Positions 21,447 through 33,640 of a stretch of 64,000 nucleotides of DNA are shown here, one piece after another. The position numbers and the translations under genes are program-made. The notes under the pieces are model-generated. The model searched no databases. It was not told the origin of the DNA and saw only the letters and a list, made by a program, of their open reading frames with translations. Source of the stretch: Globodera rostochiensis (Eukaryota > Nematoda > Chromadorea > Rhabditida > Heteroderidae); the NCBI GenBank assembly GCA_018350325.1, contig JAEVLN010000002.1, positions 5,501,456 to 5,565,455 on the forward strand, in the 5' to 3' direction. Positions within the stretch are counted from its first letter, which is position 1. Every line of letters starts with the position of its first letter.

Positions 21447-21640
21447 GAAATAATTGTTTAACAAACTAATAATTTTGTCGCGAAAATAACAAGGAAATTA
21501 GTGCGTATAAATTAAAAATGAAAATATTTATTTATAAAACTTGTCAAGAAATAATTGTTTAAAAAAACTATTAATTTTGTCGCGAAAATAACAAAATAAT
21601 TATTACGTATTGAAATAGAAAATTTAATAAAATTATTTAA
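21447..21640. repeat. Tandem duplication, about 101-bp unit
   Basis: GAAATAATTGTTTAA, then ATTTTGTCGCGAAAATAACA, recurs with the second copy starting at 21548. Identity is about 85 percent. It lies just 5' of the Helitron ORF and could belong to the element's leader. Confidence 0.6.
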
Positions 21641-21649
21641 TTAAAATAA

Positions 21650-24600
21650 AGTTGCTTTCTTTTAAAGAGGCAAAGTATTAGCTGAGAAATACCACCAAAA
21701 AAAATGAAGAACGCGGTCATGTGATAATTTAAAAACACTAATTAGACTGTCGATTTATTAATAAGAAAGTTAGAAAGCAAAAGGTATTTAATAATAAAAA
21801 CGCAAGCAATGAAAAACAAACAGAATACGTAAAAAAATACTAGCTCAACAACCACCGCGGTGACTCATATGATGGAATTAAATAATAATAACAACATCTT
21901 ATCAAAATTTATTAGTATAGGAGAGTTATCCTTAAACATTATATTGATCGTTTTTAACTCTATAATACAGTCATCAAGTTTAATGCTCAGATTCTGCCAA
22001 ATCAAGCAACAACGGGAACCTATTTTTCCAAATCTTGTTTTTTTCTTTAGCTGTATCTTGTTTTTTTTCTAAAGTTAAAACAATGATGAGTTTTTGAAAA
22101 TTTCTATTCTAAAAATTGTTATGATTTTTTTGTGAAAAATTCATTTTTTTCGAAAAATTGACCTTAACACCTGACCCCCCCCACACCCCCACCACTCAAC
22201 ATTCCGCCACCGGTGCACTTGGCTGGCAAAAAGCGCTTTTCGGAATTTTCAAGCCTAATAAACACTAACCGATAGATCTCGAAAAGTTGGATGTTGAAAG
22301 TATTTTTTTATTCTGCCTGAAATGTACGCCCAAAAAAGTTAATGACAAAAATTTACTTTTTGAATAAAATAATTACTTCTAAGCTTTTTGAATTTTCCGT
22401 TACATTGGAATTTTTTTGCGAGTTGTTAAACGGACGGATATTCAAAAATCGGAGTACGGATCTAGCCAAAAAAATCAAAATTATAAATTAAAAACTGCTG
22501 GTGGCGGTGCTTTGAGAAAAAAATATTTTCATAATACTAGTTCAAATAATAATTATAGAAATAAAGTAAAAGCTGTAAAAGTTATTCTTAAATAAAAAAT
22601 GGCCAAAGCAAAACCAGTTGATTCAGAATGTCATATAACAAATTTTTATAAAACAAAATATATTGAATTGTACGGGTTATAGAAAATGTATGCGTTTTAG
22701 ATTACGAGAATGGACTTTTATTAAAAAAAAGTTGATTTGAATTGTAGTTTTATAAAGACAGCATTAGAATACAAAATTAACAATAATATGTTAACACAAG
22801 GAGCGATGTCTGTGAAATGAGAAAAATTTACTCGCCGGCTCAGTGCTGTCAACTAACTGTGTGGTAGCCGTGACGCATGGCAACTACACCACTTTAAAAT
22901 TCACTCCAATTAATTTTTTAAAAGTGCAACTCTACTAAAGTGTAAAGAAATTAATACTTTATAAAAAGTTATCAGCAAATAATTAAACAAATTCTATCAC
23001 ATCCGGAATATATGTATGATTCATTTAATTAAGTTTAATGTAATAAAACTAAATTCAGGCTGCATAAGAAAATAATGTTTTAATTATACGAAATCAAATT
23101 GTAAAGAAATTTTTGACAATAAAATTTGTATATAAATGGCTAGATTTAAACAAATTTTGTTAAGACAATTCAACTATAAAAAAACCGGATTCAGACTTAA
23201 ACGGTAGTATACAATCGGCATATTTGAATTAATTAGGGCAACGCACTCGCTAATATCGGTCATATATTTGTGTTTATATTTTTTTGCTAAAGATTGTACT
23301 AAGTCCTTCATGATGGTACTATTGTTTTAAATATTAAATATGGTTAATATGCAACATTATTATTGACTAGTTTCTAGATTATTTATTATTTAATTTAAAT
23401 TGTTTATCATTTTGTTTGATTCAAAAGATACGGAATTCCGCTGTCCGTCGGCTTTCCATATACTTTTTCTAACTTTGCTTTATAAAATCAAATTTTAATT
23501 TAAAATATTTTATAATGTTAATTTATTTTATTTTTATTTTAAATTCTATCATGCTTTCCAGTCAAGTCAACCGTGGTAGACAAAATAGTCGTCCTTATGA
23601 ATTGAAATCACTTCTTTTAACAAACTTGCTCATCCGTGTCATGACATTATACGTAAACTAGTAAATTTAATTTGGTGTTACGACTGATGCCACCAATAGT
23701 AAGTGCAGACATAACGGGTAGTTAAAATTAACTCGCAACTCAATTATTTAAAAAAAGTATATTTTTTAATATTTTCACCAAAATTTATTTTTTTTAAATA
23801 TTTAACAATGGAATGGCTTCATTTTTATTCAGTAAGGATGATTGCTTCACTTAATTAAACTTTTTTGTACAATTTATTCCTCATGTCTGTAAAATTATAA
23901 AAATGTTTTTAATACCATTTTGGTCAAGCGATTAAAACAAACTTTGGATATTTAGGATTTATCAGCAAAAACCATGCCAGATAAAAAATACTTATTTAAA
24001 TTTAAAATATTTATTCAATGAGTTAAATTGATTTAGTCGTTAATTTTTTTAGGTTCGTCATTAAATGTTTTCTTTTAAATTTTATTAAAAAAATTGTTTT
24101 ACAATCACAATCGCAAAATAATCACTTATTATTATTTGTGGACGACAACTTTATAGTCATAATAGCAACTAAATAAAATTTTAGTTTAATAAAAAAGATG
24201 CTTTAAATTAAAGTCGCTTTATTATTTATGAATGCAAATATTAGTAGTTATTATTTTTCTTATAATGGTTTTAGTTTAGTTTAACAATTGCTTTAATTTC
24301 CCTTTATATAGCAGCTTTTAAATTGTTTAGCATTTTTGCATGTACAGCTTTGCAATCTATTAACGTTTTGCCAGTTAGGCCAATTTATAGCGATTGGCCC
24401 CTGTTCTTGGCATCTTGATCAGACTCTCAACAAATTAATGTCTGTTTTTTAGAATTACATAATTATCGATAAAGTTTGGTACTTTAAATTTAAGGTCATT
24501 TTTAAGATTCTAAATCAGTCGAAGTCTGGGGGTACTTATTCTCCGCATCACGTAAATACCTAGTCTTTTTAACGATTTTATTTATAATTATGAATCAAAC

Positions 24601-25260
24601 CTTTATTTATGCGTTTTGAAGTATTTTATTATTAAAGCTTGTAGAATATTATAATTATGTACAACCATCATAATAGTACAAGGCCTTTTTTGTTCTATTT
24701 AATTTCTTAAATTTAGGCCATTGATTAATTTATCCCATAATATTTTTTTAAAGTATATTGTTAGATTGATAATTTTTGTTTATAACTTGTGGTTTTGTTA
24801 CAATCTCTAAGGGCCAAATCAAATGGCAAAATATTTTTAAATAATTGTCTTAGTTTTTTGATTTTAATTTAAAAAAAATTGTATACGAATTTGTTAAAAA
24901 CTAATTTAAGCATTATTTTTTGAGCAACATTTTTAAACTCCGGTTCTGCAGTCCAGTTAAGAGTTTTTTTTGAGCAAACTTCACGCTCATATGTAAAAAA
25001 TAAGTAAGAAGTTTTTTTAGGTTTTTTGGAGAAGTTTTCACATTTCGAAAAAATTTGGTGATATCTATTATTCTGAGTTATTGGCAGAGTCAAATATGAC
25101 GAGATCTCTATCAAATTTTTTTTCAGAAATTACAAAATTCCCTTTCACTTTTAAGCTTTTCAAAGACGATGAACGGATTTAAAAATGCTCGCCTAGTGAA
25201 GATTATTAAAAAAATGCTGAAATTTTTATTTTTAAAAAATTTTATGAACAGTTTTTCTTC
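21650..25260. other. AT-rich spacer
   Basis: A C-rich patch (22174-22199) next to CCGCCACCGGTGCAC and a GGTGGCGGTGCTTTG at 22500 recall the hairpin repeats of 6.9-8.4 kb. The plus strand is A-rich to about 23.2 kb, then T-rich to 25.1 kb. No gene supported. Confidence 0.4.
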
Positions 25261-25261
25261 A

Positions 25262-25370
25262 ACCGTAACCCCGACCCCGACAATTTGGTCATCCCCGACC
25301 CCCGACATGGGCCGGCCTCCCCGACCCCCGACTTTCCGCCCCGAGGGGTCGGGGAGGAACCCTATTTTAA
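25262..25370. repeat. CCCCGACC / GGTCGGGG array
   Basis: Repeated CCCCGACCCCCGAC on the left and GGGGTCGGGGAGG on the right, so the cluster folds on itself. The right end, read on the minus strand, begins TAGGGTTCC, similar to the ends of other repeats in the window. Confidence 0.6.
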
Positions 25371-25484
25371 AGGACTGCTGGAAAATTGATGTTAAATAAT
25401 GTCATTGTTTTTGAGGGATGGGGGCGCGAACATATGAAAAAGGCAACAATTTCTGAGTTTTGAAAACCAATTGCAATATTAAAA

Positions 25485-25630
25485 TCTCGAAAAATCTCGT
25501 TAAATTTTTCGAGATTCGAGATTTATCGAGATTCTCGATCGAAATCTCGATCGAAGAAATTTTTTCGAGATCTTCGAGATTCGAGATTTATCGAGAATCT
25601 CGATCGAAATCTCGATCGATCCCTAAGTCC
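25485..25630. repeat. CGAGAT / ATCTCG palindromic array
   Basis: Two copies of an approximately 70-base unit rich in TCGAGATTCGAGAT, ATCGAGA and CTCGATCGA. On the minus strand it starts TTAGGGATCGATCGAGA. Confidence 0.65.
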
Positions 25631-25911
25631 GTTCTCTAATTTAAACTAAATTTGCAGAAGATGTGATGCTTTTTTGCTTTAAAAAAATTGAAAATGGCGT
25701 TTTCTATTAAAAAAATTCCAATTATTTCAAACGGAACATACTTTTTCATTAAAAAAAATGGAAAAACATTACACCAAATATTCAAAATTTAATAGAAATT
25801 TTTGATTTTATTAGTAAAATTCTCAAAAAACAATTGACGAACGCCCACCAAAGTTTCCACTAAAAAATTGATTAATAAAATGAATGAATGGAATGGGGCG
25901 ACTAAAAATGA

Positions 25912-26223
25912 CGCCCGGCATCACATTCTATTGAATGGCGTAGAGAACGCAGTCTCTCAGGTGCATCAGAGAAAGAGTATTTTGCCGGACGACTGCAAAA
26001 TGCGAATCAATGGCGAATTTGGCGAGAGCGGAGGCTAACAAAGAGCCGAAATTTTGGAATTGCTTGCAAAATAGCACGCATTAACACTGGAGCGGCCACG
26101 AATTATTGCACATTTGAAAAAGAGAACTTTATTCCCCCAGTGGCAATCAACCACGACAATTTCTCCGAAGTCCGTTTAAGGTCAGGCCAAATCTTTTTAC
26201 CCATTTCTTCATTTAACTGCTGA
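25912..26223 (+). CDS. 103-codon open frame without ATG, likely exon
   Basis: Open from after TGA 25909-25911 to TGA 26221-26223. The peptide is Arg-rich (REAR-like helices near WRIWRERRLTKS) and later reads NFIPPVAINHDNFSEVRL. A chance open frame this long is unlikely at this composition, and the minus strand is repeatedly interrupted. A donor-like AAG|GTCAGG lies near 26180. No family recognised. Together with the next four plus-strand entries it may form a split gene. Confidence 0.4.
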   Translation, partial: RPASHSIEWRRERSLSGASEKEYFAGRLQNANQWRIWRERRLTKSRNFGIACKIARINTGAATNYCTFEKENFIPPVAINHDNFSEVRLRSGQIFLPISSFNC

Positions 26224-26398
26224 TGTTGGACCTCCAAATATCCACATTCCCATCCTCTGATTCACATTTATTCGTAATGATTTAATATATGCTAATCTCT
26301 GGGTCCTTCACATAAATGTGGTGTTGAGTGATTTTGGTTCTTAGACATATGATCTAATTACCCTATTCATATTTAAAATTTCAACTTTTCATTACATT

Positions 26399-26500
26399 AT
26401 GACAAAACTGGAGCAAGATATTGCTAATGAATTCAACAGAAATATTTTGTGCCTTGAAAAGCCATTGCGCCGGTTTATTTCAGATTTAACCAAAGATTAA
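26399..26500 (+). CDS. Small hypothetical ORF
   Basis: ATG to TAA, 33 codons, begins MTKLEQDIANEFNRNILCLE and ends basic. Well-mixed codons in an AT-rich setting. It lies between two other plus-strand open frames and could be an exon of the same unit. Confidence 0.3.
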   Translation: MTKLEQDIANEFNRNILCLEKPLRRFISDLTKD

Positions 26501-26713
26501 CAAATGTGTTGGCGACTGGCAAATAGAAACTTTTTATTCGGCGTAAAATTTTGTCGACAAAAAATGACGCCAATGGGTAGATAGTCTCTAATTTTAACAA
26601 CTCAATTATTATTAAAACCTGAATTTTTTTTTTCAAAATTTAAATATCATTTAAGGATATTTCCATTTAATTTCAAATTCCGAAAGCATATCAGATACAG
26701 TGGAACACAATCA

Positions 26714-26977
26714 ATGTATTGGCATGAGAATTATTTTAAAAATCTCAAAACTAAATATAAAGACATCAACTTCGTGCTGAAGCTCTCCGACTTTTCTTTG
26801 GCATCATTTGACGTTTTAGCATGGACGACAAAAACCAATGTTGGAGGAGCAGCTGAACAACAACCGGCAGCACTTTACACATTTATAAAGCAGTACTTTG
26901 TTGAAATCATTGGAAAAAGAACGTGCAGGGGCTTTTTGACGCACTTTCGTACGGGCAATTTTTACTTCTTTATTTAG
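26714..26977 (+). CDS. Hypothetical ORF, 87 codons
   Basis: ATG to TAG. The middle, about residues 30-75, is GC-balanced and reads TKTNVGGAAEQQPAALYTFI, then YFVEIIGKRTCRG; the ends are AT-rich. A minus-strand 70-codon ORF overlaps and cannot be excluded. No domain recognised. Confidence 0.3.
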   Translation: MYWHENYFKNLKTKYKDINFVLKLSDFSLASFDVLAWTTKTNVGGAAEQQPAALYTFIKQYFVEIIGKRTCRGFLTHFRTGNFYFFI

Positions 26978-27205
26978 GTATATTTGCTTTTTCGATAGCT
27001 CGCATTTTTGAACCAATTTTCTTAACAAAATATCTGTAATTTTTCGTAGAGAATCGTACCAATTTTAGAACATAGTTTACTAAACCAAATCTTTAGAATT
27101 TTTAATCGTTTTGGCATTGTTATTATTGAGTAAGTGTGTACCACTCAACTTTAAGTTAAAATTAAGTTTATATTAAAATACGTCAAAAAAATAGGGCCAA
27201 AGTCA

Positions 27206-27397
27206 ATGAAGAAATTGTTTCACTGCACATTAGACCGTTTTGGGAAGGCCTTTCTGAATCGTGTAAATTTCACTTATTCCGAGTCCAAACATTGCCTTTA
27301 TTACAAAAGTTTGGATTTTTGCAAGATGTTAACTTTGAATATCAGATCAAGTTACTGTAAATACAACAAAAAATCTGTACGGATACGTCATAACTAG
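27206..27397 (+). CDS. Hypothetical ORF, 63 codons
   Basis: ATG to TAA. Begins MKKLFHCTLDRFGKAFLNRV; five cysteines, basic end. It stops directly at the TAGGGCTGG repeat end that starts at 27397. No domain recognised. Confidence 0.25.
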   Translation: MKKLFHCTLDRFGKAFLNRVNFTYSESKHCLYYKSLDFCKMLTLNIRSSYCKYNKKSVRIRHN

Positions 27398-27440
27398 GGC
27401 TGGCATTTATATGCACATAAAATCTTGAAATATTCAATTT
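27397..27440 (+). repeat. TAGGGCTGGCATTTATATGC repeat end
   Basis: Closely matches 60058-60100 (TAGGGCTGGGATTTATAT, then TGAAATATT about 20 bases on) and the reverse complement of 46565-46582. Conserved end of a dispersed repeat. Confidence 0.5.
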
Positions 27441-27454
27441 GAGTTTAATTATAA

Positions 27455-27706
27455 AATCCAAAAAATATTACTGAAAATTATTCAAAATGGAAAGAAAATG
27501 TTTTAAAAAGGCTGGATTATGTATCTGCTGAATGGGTCCGAAAAAGCTCTCTTTTGAGCGATTTGAACACTGAAAATTGTCGTAAAAGATGGTCAACCAA
27601 CAGCCAGCAGCGAAAAGTGAATAGACCGAAAAGTAAAGAAAACGATCGATATGTCGGCGTATTATTTGAATTCTCGGATTATTCGAATAATCCTAGTATT
27701 AATTGA
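27455..27706 (+). CDS. 83-codon open frame without ATG, likely exon or transposon remnant
   Basis: Open from after TAA 27452-27454 to TGA 27704-27706. Reads YVSAEWVRKSSLLSDLNTEN, then CRKRWSTNSQQRKV and a basic linker, then VGVLFEFSDYSNN. Hydrophilic with balanced codons. It follows a repeat end by only 15 bases, so it could belong to that repeat. No family recognised. Confidence 0.4.
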   Translation, partial: NPKNITENYSKWKENVLKRLDYVSAEWVRKSSLLSDLNTENCRKRWSTNSQQRKVNRPKSKENDRYVGVLFEFSDYSNNPSIN

Positions 27707-27923
27707 ACAATGAAAAGACAAATAGGTAATGAGAATTGGATAAAGTTAAGACGGAATTTTGTATTTCATCTATTGGGCTGGCCATTTGATCAAGTTTATG
27801 ATTAGTGTATTTTTGCTAAATTCAAGACTAATTTAAATCGGTGTTCTTTTCCGCACAAAACTCTTGATGGAAAATCAAAATAAATCTAGCGATTTTGTAT
27901 CAATCGATTATGACAAGACCCCG

Positions 27924-28080
27924 ATTCGCTTTTGGCCAATTCGCTTTTTACCTATTCGCTTTTTGTCTATATAAACTAATACAAAATAGAAAGAGCGCAG
28001 ACAGTAAGAAGGTTAGAGTGCCTATACTTATAACACACAAAAAGCGAATAGGGTAAAAAGCGAACTGGCCAAAAGCGAAT
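27924..28080. mobile_element. 157-bp foldback element, ATTCGCTTTT arms
   Basis: Arms of 43 and 44 bases (27924-27966 and 28037-28080) are inverted copies with one mismatch and one indel. Each arm is three direct repeats of ATTCGC plus a T run, spaced by GGCC and TACC. The 70-base loop has no ORF. High arm identity suggests recent activity or conversion. Confidence 0.8.
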
Positions 28081-28318
28081 AGGGTATTTACCATCGATGA
28101 TGTGCAGTCTGCTTTTTGGCCGTTGTTTGATTTACACGACTCGACCTTTTGTCGCTTTTCCAATACCGGGCATTTTGTCCCCTAACCGCTTCACAGTTTG
28201 CCGGCTACCCAAAAGAGCTCATAACCTTATTTTGAAATTGCAAATAACATTATTTGATTACTTTAAAAAAATCAATAGATTTAATTAATTGGGAAATTTA
28301 ATGCAAAAAGTTTATGAC

Positions 28319-28480
28319 GACAAATTTAACAGCCTCTTTCCTCCTGTCTCACCTTCATTTTGCATTCTCTCCCCTTTCTGTCTGTCTCACCTTCATTTTA
28401 TTTTTTACTGTCTCTTTGCCCTCTTTCTCTGCCACACCTTTCCCCCCCCCCGCGTTCTCATCTCTCCTTCGATTGGCACT
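28319..28480. repeat. CT-rich repeat with C10 tract
   Basis: Pyrimidine-rich with repeated TCTCACCTTCATTTT and CTCTTTCTCT, ending in C10 and GCGTTCT. The reverse complement of 55545-55740 has the same order, including poly-C followed by GCGTTCT and a CATTTTGCAT, so these are opposite-strand copies of one family. ORFs here are composition artefacts. Confidence 0.55.
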
Positions 28481-28559
28481 GAGCACTGACCTATCTCCGC
28501 AAAACCACACCAATTTATTCATTCAATTTTACATGGAAGTTGGCGTCCTTTCTAAATAA

Positions 28560-29773
28560 TAATGTTGCAGCGTTTTCCATTTTTTTTTCCTTACCGGTAT
28601 CACGGTTCGTATGAACGGCCGTCGTCTCGTTCCTCACCAATTCGTTCACCTTCAACTCGTTCCCTTTCTATCAACTTGTTCCCCTTCTATAAAAATTGAA
28701 AGTCTACAACCTATTTAAACTTAACCAAATCAACAAACAATATGCCATACGAAAGCCCTAAATCAGAAGATGATTTGAAAACAGCGGCCTATTTATTTAA
28801 AAAAAAAGTGTAGTATGGAAAAACACCCAAAATCGGTGTTTGCATAGTTTTATTCAAATAACTCTGTCACGAATTCTCCAATTATTTAGCGACTTAACAA
28901 TAGCTTTTAAAAGCTTAGAGCTTTCGAAAAGGCATCTTAATTATTTGATTTTGTAGAGTGCAAAAAAAGCTGTAGACCTTCGCATTAAAGTCTGGTCGCG
29001 GAATACACCACCCTGATCTTGGCTGGGAAAAACAATAAAAAAATGCTAATTAACATTGCTTAATTTTTAATAAAAGCTAAATTTCAGAAGTTCACCGATA
29101 TTTCAAAAAAGGGTTGGAAAATAAATAACCCACTTCTAATAAAAGACCCCTTTAGAGGGGGGGGGGGGGAGTTCCGTAATTCCGTGTTCCGTATTTTTCA
29201 GGAAAATGCAATAAAACCGAAAAAACACCCTAAAACAATTTTAAATCTTGGATTTAATATATTACTTATAATTTACATTGTTGGCTTTATGTGGTCTAGT
29301 CTATAAATATCTTTTTTATTATTTTTAAAACGCAGCAGCTTATTTTCGAAATTTGTTTTTACAAATTTTTCATTTTTATTGATTGAAAAATGACTATTAT
29401 ATAGTTAATTAATTTTTAATTATGTTTATTTTAATTTTATGTCAATTTACATTATATCTTGATTTTATTTTTGATTGAATTTAAAATAATTGACGTATTA
29501 ATTTTAGATATGTGAGATTATTTAAAAATCATTTCTATTAATAAAATTCAAGGCCAACACTTCAGGTTGTCTACAAATTTTGTGAAAATAAAATAATATA
29601 AAACTAAAAAATACGAATTAAAGAAAAACAACTCTTGGAAAGGAATATAATGAATAAGGGTAGTTTACGGCCAAAATGTAAAAACATGGTAAACAACTGC
29701 CAAAAATAATAAAGAACAGCCTAAAATGAACTTGAAAAAGGTAAAAAACCGGTGTTTTAAGTAAAAAGAATAA
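28560..29773. other. AT-rich spacer
   Basis: Contains a G13 tract at 29157-29169. A CG-richer stretch at 28600-28690 has repeated TCGTTC. No gene supported. Confidence 0.45.
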
Positions 29774-30028
29774 ATCAAAATAAGCCAAACCTCATGTTCC
29801 AAATGGGCAACTTTAGAATTTTTCGTATATAAAAGAAGCATCCCGGATCAGCCCTCATGCTTTAACCAAGCACCGAATTTTGATTCGTTAACTCGCTTTA
29901 AATACTCTCCGCTGAGTCTCCGGAAACAGCGTTATGTTTTTAGAATCAGCAATAAAGAATTGAAACTCAACAAGATGAACAAATCAAAATCATCATGTCG
30001 ACAAAGAGATAGAAGTGCTGTAATTTAA
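29774..30028 (+). CDS. 84-codon open frame, likely exon
   Basis: Open from after TAA 29771-29773 to TAA 30026-30028. The peptide passes from SKWATLEFFVYKRSIPDQPS to FKYSPLSLRKQRYVFRISNK and a Ser/Lys/Arg-rich tail. It lies on the A-rich strand. 84 codons without a stop is improbable by chance at this AT content. No domain recognised. Confidence 0.4.
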   Translation: MKISQTSCSKWATLEFFVYKRSIPDQPSCFNQAPNFDSLTRFKYSPLSLRKQRYVFRISNKELKLNKMNKSKSSCRQRDRSAVI

Positions 30029-30758
30029 ATCGTACTAAATACCATAAAATACATATATATTGTCGGCGAAGAAAAAAATTTTACAGATAGTTAAAGAATT
30101 ATAAAATAAATAAATTTATATAAGAAAAAATACAATAGATTTTCAATAATAATAAAAAAAGTAAATTAATGACAAATCTTTTAAGCCTGTTGATTATAAA
30201 ATTGCGAACTAATGCCCAAGGGTTGGGAAATGTTTGTAATTTTTGATTTATTAGTGTACGTGCAGCTGGTTCGGCGCACGCAGTCTGTGTGGCCAGGTTA
30301 CCATAGGCGTTAAGAAGAAAACGATCAAAAATAATGCCTTTTTATCAATTGGAATTATTAAAAATAAAATTGAATTATTCAGATTTCAATGCTTTTTGAC
30401 GGCAGTAAACATACAAATTTAAAAAATAATATTAATCCAACATAAAAAATTTTAGCAAATGTCGTGTGTAATTACGACGAATTATGGTTGTTTTTAAATA
30501 TTTTTTAGCTTTGGTAGAGCAAACAACTTAAAATGGATTGATTAAAGAGACTCCCTTGACAATTATATTACAAAGATTATCCAAACGAATTCGCTATACC
30601 TCGATACAATAAGCATACAGCGGTCATGCTAAATTTTAAATAGTAAAATGAAACTTACTTGATTACTTATTAAAAATGAATTATTAATTCTTTGTCAACA
30701 TAAGAAATAATATATTTCAGGCATTTTTCGTTCTTGAAAATTAATCTTTTACTTAAAT

Positions 30759-30827
30759 ATGGGCTTTGGTAAAATAAACAAAAAAACAGACATTAATAGC
30801 TTAGTGCGCATCTTCAACAAGATGTAA
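30759..30827 (+). CDS. Very small ORF
   Basis: ATG to TAA, 22 codons, MGFGKINKKTDINSLVRIFN. Too short to judge; listed because it lies between two longer open frames on the same strand. Confidence 0.15.
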   Translation: MGFGKINKKTDINSLVRIFNKM

Positions 30828-31198
30828 AGGCATTCACAGACCCTACTCGAATTATTTGAACCAAAAATAAAATAATTCAATAAAAATATATAAAAAGATG
30901 ACAACTATTAAAAGTTACTTATAAAAAAATTATAAAAGGGCATGTCGCAGAATCATTTTGAAAAAAATTAAATAAAACAAAAGGGAAAAATATCAACGAT
31001 CTTAATAATTAACGAAACATATTCAATCTTTTCACGAATCTGAGATATAATAAAATTTGATACATCTATGACAATATAAAACAAAAATTGTCGCATCCCC
31101 GCGAAAACTAAACCAAAAAACATATTAAGACAAAACCTGTAAAATAAATAACAATCTAAAAGGAGAAGATATCAAATAATTAAATCATAAATAAATAA

Positions 31199-31366
31199 AT
31201 AGAAATTGTCAAGGAGAAATCTATTGAGTTGCTTGAAACGATCGGGCCATACTCATTTGTTTGGTACATATTTAAAAAAGCAACTATTGAATATTTTGAT
31301 CGTCGCCGATGTAATGCAAAAATACTTGTCAATGATTCAATTCGTCTGCACATGTTCACTATATAA
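31199..31366 (+). CDS. 55-codon open frame, likely exon
   Basis: Open from after TAA 31196-31198 to TAA 31364-31366. Reads EIVKEKSIELLETIGPYSFV, then FKKATIEYFDRRRCNAKILV: amphipathic, natural composition. The minus strand has a 65-codon ATG ORF that is its hydrophobic complement. Family unknown. Confidence 0.35.
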   Translation: MEIVKEKSIELLETIGPYSFVWYIFKKATIEYFDRRRCNAKILVNDSIRLHMFTI

Positions 31367-31450
31367 ATAAAATTCATAATTCATATTTAGCAAAACGCTA
31401 AATTTTTAATTTTAGAAAAGCGAGGAAACGCACAGCTTAAAATAAATTAA

Positions 31451-31585
31451 AAATTGAAGCCTAACAGAAGAAATAAAGATATTTCAACATTAGGTTGGTT
31501 ACGATTCTATGATAGAAGAGAAGAACATATCAAACTAAATAATAATAAACAATGCTTAAATAAACTCAACAGTAAAATAAAATAA
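31451..31585 (+). CDS. 44-codon open frame, possible exon
   Basis: Reads KPNRRNKDISTLGWLRFYDR, then REEHIKLNNNKQ, to TAA 31583-31585. Only 85 bases after the previous open frame, so the two could be adjacent exons separated by a short intron, but no clear GT-AG pair joins them. Confidence 0.3.
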   Translation, partial: KLKPNRRNKDISTLGWLRFYDRREEHIKLNNNKQCLNKLNSKIK

Positions 31586-31589
31586 AGTT

Positions 31590-33640
31590 AAAAATAAAAA
31601 ATAATTTTATTCAGTCTTTATATTTTAAATGTATCGGTCTTTATAATTTTAATGAACTTTTGACCCAAATAAAATATATTCTGCATCATAAAGACACAAA
31701 ATGTGCGCATAATTTGCAAACAAAAATGGATTAAGTAAACAATTAAATAGTATAAGTTTTTCATGTTCTTTAAATATAGGTTAGTCCCAGAACTATTATT
31801 TTTTACTATGTAAGTTTTCTTAGCAAAACTTTAACATATTCGGCATCTGCGCAATAGTAAGTAAGCTGAATTGGGAAGCTCCCTCGACGAAAAAACCGAG
31901 TTTGTTTTGCTTCTAAAAAAGTGTAAAATTTATTTATGTTTTAATTTTAAAATTCGTATTATTTTTTAAAATTTTCAAGTATACGCATATATTTTGTTTA
32001 TTAAACTTTAACCCGCTACTTTCTGTCAACCAGTGAACAAATGCATTTGGTGATTAAATAGGTGTGAATTTTATTAATGTTATTATAATATTAAAATTGC
32101 TTTAATTTATTTAATGAGTACACGATTAAAAATTAATTGATAAGGTTAAATTAATATTAAATTTATGAGCACATCCAAGCTATTATTTTCAAAACATGGT
32201 TTAAATTTATTAACGACAAAATTGTTATTAAAAGCAAGTTTATAATTTCATTAATAGTTAGCCCACCGTTTGCCCAACTTAATCACTGATTGGCTTTCAT
32301 AAAACATTCAAGGGTAAATTACTGAAATATATAAAAAATAAAATAGTTGGCTGTCTTTTTCTCGCATTCTCGGCGTGCCGCTCCATTTGGTGCCTAGCTT
32401 CCATCTCAAGCAAAGATGCCAATTTTTGGTTCATATTATTAATAAAAGTTAGAGTCAATAAGTTATTCGGAATTTAATTATTCTTTTAGCATTTTTACAT
32501 TAAATTTATAATTCCAACTGGACGATATCACCAATGAACTTCTTAACCTTCCTAACAAATCTGGTTTGTACCAATTTTAATTTTTTCTATCAGACAATAA
32601 TATTTATATTATATATTTGATTTATTAGTTATTTCCTCATTTATCAATTTGTTGGGAGGCTCTTTGTATGAATTATTTTTGTAACACAATGTTTTATTTT
32701 GTGAGATTGCTACTTTCAAGAATTCTGTGTGATATTACTCTTTGGTTTCATAAAATTAAATTTTGATAATGTTAAATCAAATTGAAAAATTTAATATTAA
32801 ATAAAAATTCTGTTGAAATGCAGTCGTTAGTTTTTTTTGAAGAACAATTCATTGCAACTGGCTTGTCGCTTTTTACCTTTTGAAGCACAACCGAGCGCAA
32901 ATTTGATCGTAGAATCTGTTAATGCACTTTTTTACTGTTTTCGTTTTTTCTCCTACCTCGTGGATATTTTGATCAGTGGCTTGATTTTCGCCCGCGTTTT
33001 ACTCAAGCGTTTTGATTTGCTTTTAATATTTATTTTTTATAAATGAAATTAAGCATCACTTTTACTTTATGCGATATGAGTCAGCATAAATAAGATTAAT
33101 TCTGTTAACGTGCTAACTTTTATAAGAAAAATATTTAAACTTTTTATTTTAATATATAAATAGATTAGTAAGTCATTTTTTCCAGACATCGATATCAGAT
33201 TCTAATTACAGCCGTAGGAACTTCTTTTTTAATATGTTTAATAATGTAAAAATGCAACAAGCTACGACACTACCAAGATCGCAAAAGCTGCTTCAAACAG
33301 AAATTATACGGATTATTTTGTATATTATTACTATCTTCGTTTATTAATAGCAAGAAATTTTAGTATTGAATTCTTCATTGATGGGTTGTTAATAATTATG
33401 CATAATTTACTTCATCAATAAATTTATCTAAATTTTGAAAGGTAATATAACTCATTTTATTAGTGTCAAATTCTTGTTCAAATAAAGAGGAAATAAAGCT
33501 ACCGCTGATACTCGGTGTAACTTTTTTGGCATTTACCCTGATATCCTTCCTTCCACGTGATTTTTAAAAAATATTAGATATGTTTCATCAAAATATCAAT
33601 CTGTCTTTTTTTGTTTAATCGTAAACACATGTTACACAGG
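31590..33640. other. AT-rich spacer at a skew switch
   Basis: The plus strand turns from A-rich to T-rich near 31.85 kb. A plus-strand 69-codon ORF at 32837-33046 is mostly hydrophobic and probably a composition artefact. Confidence 0.4.
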
